From the NCBI GenBank assembly GCA_045546175.1, contig JAZQCI010000082.1:1-28498 (forward strand): a stretch of DNA of 28,498 bases, written 5' to 3'. Below are positions 24,439-28,498 of this stretch, in pieces. The stretch's first letter is position 1. Every line of letters begins with the position of its first letter. The notes below the pieces were generated by a model that made no database searches, was not told the DNA's origin, and saw nothing but the letters and a program-made list of their open reading frames with translations. The position numbers and the translations under genes are program-made. The DNA is from CAG-791 sp045546175. Lineage in GTDB: Bacteria; Bacillota; Clostridia; Lachnospirales; Lachnospiraceae.

Positions 24439-26349
24439 GTGAAGAAGCAGTTTACAGATAACAGAGCCGCAAACATCCTGCTTATTTTGGGGCATAAATC
24501 GGGCGTCACTGTCGCATCCGTGGCCCAGAAGCTGGGCGTCAGCGAGCGGACTATAAGAAACGATATCCGTCAGCTCAACGAAGATCTGCGGGGCAGCGCC
24601 GTGATCGAGGGCAATCAAGGGCGGTACAGCCTGCGGATTTTTGACCCGGATAAGTACAAGAAAGCATTTGACAAAATATGCAATATCGACGGGGCTTTCG
24701 GCACGCCCAGAGGACGCCAGAATTATGTGTTCGGGGAACTCATGCGGGCGGACGCGCCGATCCTCACGGATGAGCTCGCCTATGAGATGAATGTCGGCAG
24801 GACTACGCTGATCAGCGACCTCAAGAAACTCAGGGAGGAAATCGAGCCGTATGGCCTGAGCATTGTCGGAAAGACCAGCAAGGGAATGATTCTCCAAGGG
24901 AAAGAACTGGATATCCGGACTTATATATTGGAGCAGTGCTTTGACGCTCTGTATGAGGATTACCCTCTGGACCGGGATATCGAGGAACTTGTCAGGTCCG
25001 AAATAAAAAAGAAGGGATTTGAGAAGCAGGTGGGAAGACAGTTTGAGCGCTATCTGCTTCTGATGGTCGACCGCTTTCTCACCGGACACTATATCGGAAA
25101 GCTCACAGACGCCTACTACAACCTGACTGCCAACGGAGAGTTTTACAATGTGAACAGCCTGATCGACAGGATCGGCGGACTCATGCACGTGGACTTCCCG
25201 GTAGAAGAGAAATTATTCGCTTTTTTGCCCATTGCGGGAATGCGCACGCCGGCCGACCTGGGAGCCGTGCAGGAGATGGAGCTCGACGCGACCATCGGAC
25301 CGCTCTCCGAGAAGATCATGGCGCAGATCAAAGAGGAGCTGGACATTTCCATTGATCCCAAAGATTTTACGGAGGAATTTGCCTACCACCTCATGTTCAT
25401 GCTCAACCGCCTCCGGTTCAAAATACACCAGCCGAACGCAATTCTGGAAGAATTAAAGACCAAGTATCCCCTGGCTTATGAGATGTCCGGCATTGCAGCT
25501 CGTGTCATCGAAAGGGAATACGGGCTGGAGGTGAATCAGGACGAGAGAGGACATCTCGCTTCCTATTTCGGCGTATTTCTGGAAGAAAACAATATCGGAC
25601 AGCGCAGGCCATTCCGCATTGTGGTGATCTGCGGCACGGGGCGCGTCACGGCGAGGCTGATCAGTGTGCAGCTGAAGCGGATCGTGGACAGCCAGGTGCA
25701 GATCAAGACGATGTCGGACACGGCGGCTTCTCCGGAAGTGGTCGAGAACTACGACGTCATCCTGACCACGGTCGACCTGCCGTTCAAGACTGCCAGGCCG
25801 GTGATCCGAATTCGCGAGATCTTCGACGAGAAGGAGCTCAAGCAGAAGCTGGAGAAAGCTCGCTATTGGGACAGAGTAGACATCCCGGTTCTGGACGGCA
25901 ATCAATATATCATGAGCAGCCTCCTGGACGAGAACAAGGTATTCTTTTTCGAAAAAGGACGCTCCTATGAAGACGCGCTGGCGGAAATGACAGAGATCCT
26001 TTCGGATGAAGGATACATCGACGAAGGCTTCGGAGAGCGCCTCGCAGAGCGCGAAGCGAAGGGAACGATGGTGTTTGACAATGCGGTCGCGATCCCCCAC
26101 GGAATCCAGACGGCCAATGACCGCATGCTGCTGGCGATGGGCATCTTCGAAGAAACCGTTCAGCACAAAGGACATGACGTCAGGATCATATTCTTCATGG
26201 CGCTGCCGGAGCAGTCGGACGTGGACGACATGCTGATGATCCGTGTCTATGATGAGCTTCTGGAGATATCCAGAAATCGTGAAATGCTGGATGCGATCGC
26301 CCGGACGAGGGACTATCAGGAATTGTTGAGGGTATTATATAAGTCGTGA
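24439..26349 (+). CDS. PRD-domain PTS-controlled transcriptional regulator (MtlR/LicR-like)
   Basis: A 636-residue multidomain regulator. N-terminal HTH (about residues 8-52, VASVAQKLGVSERTIRNDIRQLNEDL), a second winged helix (about 95-150), two PTS regulation domains (about 185-395), an EIIB-like domain with candidate phospho-Cys398 in VVICGTGRVTA, and an EIIA-like domain (about 495-636) with candidate phospho-His554 in VAIPHGI. Such proteins activate PTS sugar operons in response to phosphorylation by HPr and EII. GTG 24439 is the start; GGGGG at 24423-24427 is its RBS, since the nearby ATG at 24422 is in another frame and stops at once. It is convergent with the glucitol-type PTS gene, and sorbitol operons of Clostridia often carry such a regulator, so that gene is a likely target. 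Confidence 0.92.
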   Translation: MKKQFTDNRAANILLILGHKSGVTVASVAQKLGVSERTIRNDIRQLNEDLRGSAVIEGNQGRYSLRIFDPDKYKKAFDKICNIDGAFGTPRGRQNYVFGELMRADAPILTDELAYEMNVGRTTLISDLKKLREEIEPYGLSIVGKTSKGMILQGKELDIRTYILEQCFDALYEDYPLDRDIEELVRSEIKKKGFEKQVGRQFERYLLLMVDRFLTGHYIGKLTDAYYNLTANGEFYNVNSLIDRIGGLMHVDFPVEEKLFAFLPIAGMRTPADLGAVQEMELDATIGPLSEKIMAQIKEELDISIDPKDFTEEFAYHLMFMLNRLRFKIHQPNAILEELKTKYPLAYEMSGIAARVIEREYGLEVNQDERGHLASYFGVFLEENNIGQRRPFRIVVICGTGRVTARLISVQLKRIVDSQVQIKTMSDTAASPEVVENYDVILTTVDLPFKTARPVIRIREIFDEKELKQKLEKARYWDRVDIPVLDGNQYIMSSLLDENKVFFFEKGRSYEDALAEMTEILSDEGYIDEGFGERLAEREAKGTMVFDNAVAIPHGIQTANDRMLLAMGIFEETVQHKGHDVRIIFFMALPEQSDVDDMLMIRVYDELLEISRNREMLDAIARTRDYQELLRVLYKS

Positions 26350-26371
26350 TGTGGCTGATTTTGAGACGTGG

Positions 26372-26399
26372 GTGGCGTCGGAGGTATCTCCGGCGCCAC
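26372..26399 (+). terminator. Terminator after the PRD regulator gene
   Basis: GTGGCG/CGCCAC outer and CGGAG/CTCCG inner stems around GTAT; the T-run is weak (TGTTGTGTT). The remaining 100 bp before the convergent PTS gene hold nothing I can identify. Confidence 0.55.
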
Positions 26400-26501
26400 T
26401 GTTGTGTTAGGGTGGAAGAATGCAGGACTTGAGCGTCAGAATAGGCATGCCATAGCCCGTTGCCTGAATTCTCTGCATTCTCCATCCCGTCTGAAAGATC
26501 T

Positions 26502-28178
26502 TTATCTGTACAGTCCAATACTGAACACGATTGCAATCAGAATTCTGATCCAGCCGGTAATAAATCTTGAAATTGTGACAGCTGCAATTCCCACCTGTGT
26601 AGTCTCCGGCTTAGCCTCTGTCATTCCAAGCCCCACAGGGATAAAGTCGCAGGCACACTGGCAATTGATAGCAAATAGTGCGGGAAGCGCCATCGCGGGA
26701 GGAATACTCCCTGCTGCGATCAGCTCACCTATGACTGTGGAAAACATCTGCGCCGCCATTGCACCTGCTCCGAGAATTGCACTAAGGCCGGGAATGGAAC
26801 AAATGATTCCTAGACCCATAAGGCCGGGAAGGCTTCCTCCCATCGGCTTTATCAGATCGGCCAGGAACTCTGTCAGGCCGGTGCCCTTACAAATTCCTAT
26901 GAAGAGGGCTGCGAATCCCATGAAAGGAAGGATCATCTCAAGGCAAGTCCTGACAGCTTCTCTGGCAGACTGCTGAAAGAGGCTGATCACCTTACTGACT
27001 GTGAGTACCGGCTGCAGAATCTGTTCCAAGGGTCTTGCAGCATTGCATGTTTCCGCCTTCTTCACGTTTGCGACAAAAGTGTCGCTGCCTGTTTCCACCT
27101 TCTTCGCGTTCTCGACAAAGGCGTTACTGTCTTCCTCCGCCTCCTCGTCACGAACTGCACCGTCCGCCTCTGCCGCCGCCACACAAGCCGATGTAACAGC
27201 AGAGACATACAGATCCGGCGTCATATACTTTGCCAGCGGACCGCTCTTTCCGGTCGCAAGTATGTTGACGGTGGGAATTCCTTTGCCGGGATAGATGCCG
27301 CAGCGAAGCGTTCCGCCGCAGTCGATGATGGCCAGCGCCACTTCCTCATCCGGACAGGTCTCAAGGTTTCCGTTAACCGCCGTCATCCCGGAGAGCTCGA
27401 CAATCCTGGCCAACGGTTCGGGCTCCATGCCGCCGCCCGTCATGTACAGGACTATGTGGCGTTTCTCTGTGGGTGTGACGGCTACAGGGCCTCCGTAGCC
27501 GCCGTCTCCCCGCGTGATGGTGATCGCATGATAGCCGGGCTTGCCGCACGAGTTCGCCAATGTCGTCTCCCCTACAGGTTTCTCTGCAGGTCCCGGCGCC
27601 ACCTTCGCTGCTAATTCTGCCGCTTTCTCTCCTTCCTTTTTTACCCACAGATCCACTTTTCTGTCCAAGCGGATCCCCTGTTTCTTCTCTACGCGCCGGG
27701 TGACCAGTTCTGTCACATAGCCGGAAATAAAGTTGGCAAGGAGTCCCGCCGCCATGTAGCGGATCGCAAGAGGAAACAAATCGAGATCTTTTGCCATGAC
27801 GCCGTTTGCGATTCCCAGCCACAGGAACAGCTCCGCCGGATTTATGTGCTGGAATACGCCGCTGTTGGTGTGGCAGTGGTAGCTCGCTGAGGCAAAATAG
27901 GCCGGCTTGCAGCGCTCCGGCAAATATCTTCCCATAGAAATCGCCATTGGGTTTCCAAGGACAATTGCCGACAAAAACGGCAAGAACATATAGCGAAGGA
28001 TGGCATTGGAGCCGCATTTCGCCGCAAGCCGCTCGACCCTTGCCCGTCCGATCAGGCTGGTTGCCGCATTGAGCATAATAAGGAAGAGAAATAATTCCGG
28101 CAAAAGCTCCGTGATCCATGTAACAAGCTGTCCCGCCCCTGATTTGACGATTTCCTGAATACTGTTTATCAAAATCAT
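26502..28178 (-). CDS. PTS glucitol/sorbitol transporter, fused IIC-IIBC single chain
   Basis: A 558-residue fusion of proteins that are separate in E. coli (SrlA and SrlE) and C. beijerinckii (GutA1 and GutA2). Residues 1-180 match the IIC part (LPELFLFLIMLNAATSLIG, LRYMFLPFLSAIVLGNPM, NPAELFLWLGIANGV), with about four membrane segments. A charged linker follows. Residues 220-345 are the IIB domain (GDGGYGGPVAV, GGGMEPEPL, IIDCGGTLRCGIYPGKGIPTVNI); Cys287 is the likely phosphorylated cysteine. A low-complexity linker with a 14-residue duplication follows, then a membrane part (about 395-558) like the C-terminus of SrlE (QCACDFIPVGLGMTEAKPETTQVG). It should import and phosphorylate a hexitol. 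No IIA gene or dehydrogenase is in the window. GGGAGG precedes ATG 28178. Confidence 0.92.
   Translation of the reverse strand: MILINSIQEIVKSGAGQLVTWITELLPELFLFLIMLNAATSLIGRARVERLAAKCGSNAILRYMFLPFLSAIVLGNPMAISMGRYLPERCKPAYFASASYHCHTNSGVFQHINPAELFLWLGIANGVMAKDLDLFPLAIRYMAAGLLANFISGYVTELVTRRVEKKQGIRLDRKVDLWVKKEGEKAAELAAKVAPGPAEKPVGETTLANSCGKPGYHAITITRGDGGYGGPVAVTPTEKRHIVLYMTGGGMEPEPLARIVELSGMTAVNGNLETCPDEEVALAIIDCGGTLRCGIYPGKGIPTVNILATGKSGPLAKYMTPDLYVSAVTSACVAAAEADGAVRDEEAEEDSNAFVENAKKVETGSDTFVANVKKAETCNAARPLEQILQPVLTVSKVISLFQQSAREAVRTCLEMILPFMGFAALFIGICKGTGLTEFLADLIKPMGGSLPGLMGLGIICSIPGLSAILGAGAMAAQMFSTVIGELIAAGSIPPAMALPALFAINCQCACDFIPVGLGMTEAKPETTQVGIAAVTISRFITGWIRILIAIVFSIGLYR
27049..27132 (-). 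repeat. Imperfect 42-bp tandem duplication inside the PTS gene
   Basis: Units 27049-27090 and 27091-27132 encode two 14-residue repeats, NAFVENAKKVETGS and DTFVANVKKAETCN, in the linker between IIB and the last membrane domain. Being in frame, the duplication lengthens the linker without breaking the protein. Confidence 0.85.
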
Positions 28179-28184
28179 AAAAAC

Positions 28185-28212
28185 CTCCCTGCCTTCATTA
28201 TAAAGCAGGGAG
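28185..28212 (-). promoter_or_regulatory. Operator candidate across the -10 of the PTS gene
   Basis: A perfect inverted repeat CTCCCTGC (28185-28192) / GCAGGGAG (28205-28212) with a 12-base spacer. The spacer contains TATAAT on the minus strand (28203-28198), a good -10; the -35 is poor. A protein bound here would block the promoter. If transcription starts upstream, the same sequence would fold over the RBS instead. Confidence 0.55.
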
Positions 28213-28290
28213 AACCGAAATATTTGAGGAAAATGCAGTTTTCCTGTTTGGACTTAAGATTGGCACAAGCTTGGCCAACTCAGACATAAT

Positions 28291-28498
28291 GCTGAACGAG
28301 TGCCGGGGAAGGGATCACCTGCGGCACGAAATCAGCACACTCATCTCAAATTAGCCTCACTGCTGAACGAATGCCGCGGAAGAGTGCAACTTCGGCACCA
28401 GAACAACAGAGTCGCCACCCCCAGACTCGCCACTACCCCCCAGAGCCGCAAACCGCAGAATTAAGGCAAGTGCACTGCCATCACCACCCCAGACTCAC
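28291..28498. repeat. Repeat cluster at the right edge (71-bp period)
   Basis: GCTGAACGA followed by G/A-TGCCG, a purine-rich run and CGGCAC occurs at 28291 and again at 28362. TGCCG and CGGCA in each unit can pair. Further right, CACCCC with CAGACTC recurs near 28416 and 28485. No gene is seen in the last 300 bp of the window; the array may continue beyond it. Confidence 0.65.

Overview
No rRNA or marker gene is present, so the organism is inferred. The window looks like chromosomal DNA of an anaerobic, moderately GC-rich Clostridia species, probably Lachnospiraceae. The signs are oxygen-sensitive iron-sulfur enzymes (a hybrid-cluster protein and a large multi-cluster flavoprotein), strong AGGAGG-type ribosome binding sites, a BMP-family nucleoside ABC importer and a glucitol-type PTS. 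At the left edge an operon on the minus strand encodes a hybrid-cluster protein (hcp, cut by the window edge) and a ferredoxin-like protein. It is divergent from a Crp/Fnr-family regulator that is followed by a 62-residue protein. A palindrome and two promoters lie between them. A perfect 22-bp tandem duplication has copied the ribosome binding site and start codon of the ferredoxin gene. An XRE-family membrane regulator follows.

From about 3.6 to 6.6 kb lies a graveyard of mobile DNA with patches of lower GC. It holds a serine recombinase lacking its catalytic half, fused head-to-head with the tail of an MmeI-like DNA methyltransferase. Next comes a stretch of roughly 700 nt full of strong RNA hairpins, directly upstream of a tyrosine-recombinase-like gene cut off before its catalytic residues. 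This structured RNA is the best candidate for something undescribed. A tRNA-Pro(CGG) gene with its own promoter and terminator follows.

From 7 to 14.4 kb are a histidine phosphatase, a hypothetical protein, a PcfJ-like gene with an apparent frameshift, a zinc-ribbon protein on the minus strand, a 1362-residue surface subtilisin (signal peptide, S8 catalytic domain, IPT-like and kelch-like regions, acidic insert, C-terminal membrane anchor), and a small conserved-looking protein. Between this block and the next, eight copies of a 74-75 bp repeat fill a convergent intergenic gap bounded by terminators.

From 15.1 to 20.2 kb a minus-strand operon encodes a NupNOPQ-type importer: BMP lipoprotein, double ATPase and two permeases. 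A terminator-like hairpin follows the lipoprotein gene. Divergent from it, a PfkB-family sugar/nucleoside kinase overlaps by 4 bp a 934-residue FAD/Fe-S oxidoreductase. Imported nucleosides are a plausible substrate of the kinase, but this is inference from position. Finally a PRD-type PTS regulator (24.4-26.3 kb) is convergent with a single-chain glucitol/sorbitol PTS protein that fuses the normally separate IIC and IIBC chains. Another repeat family (71-bp period) begins at the right edge.
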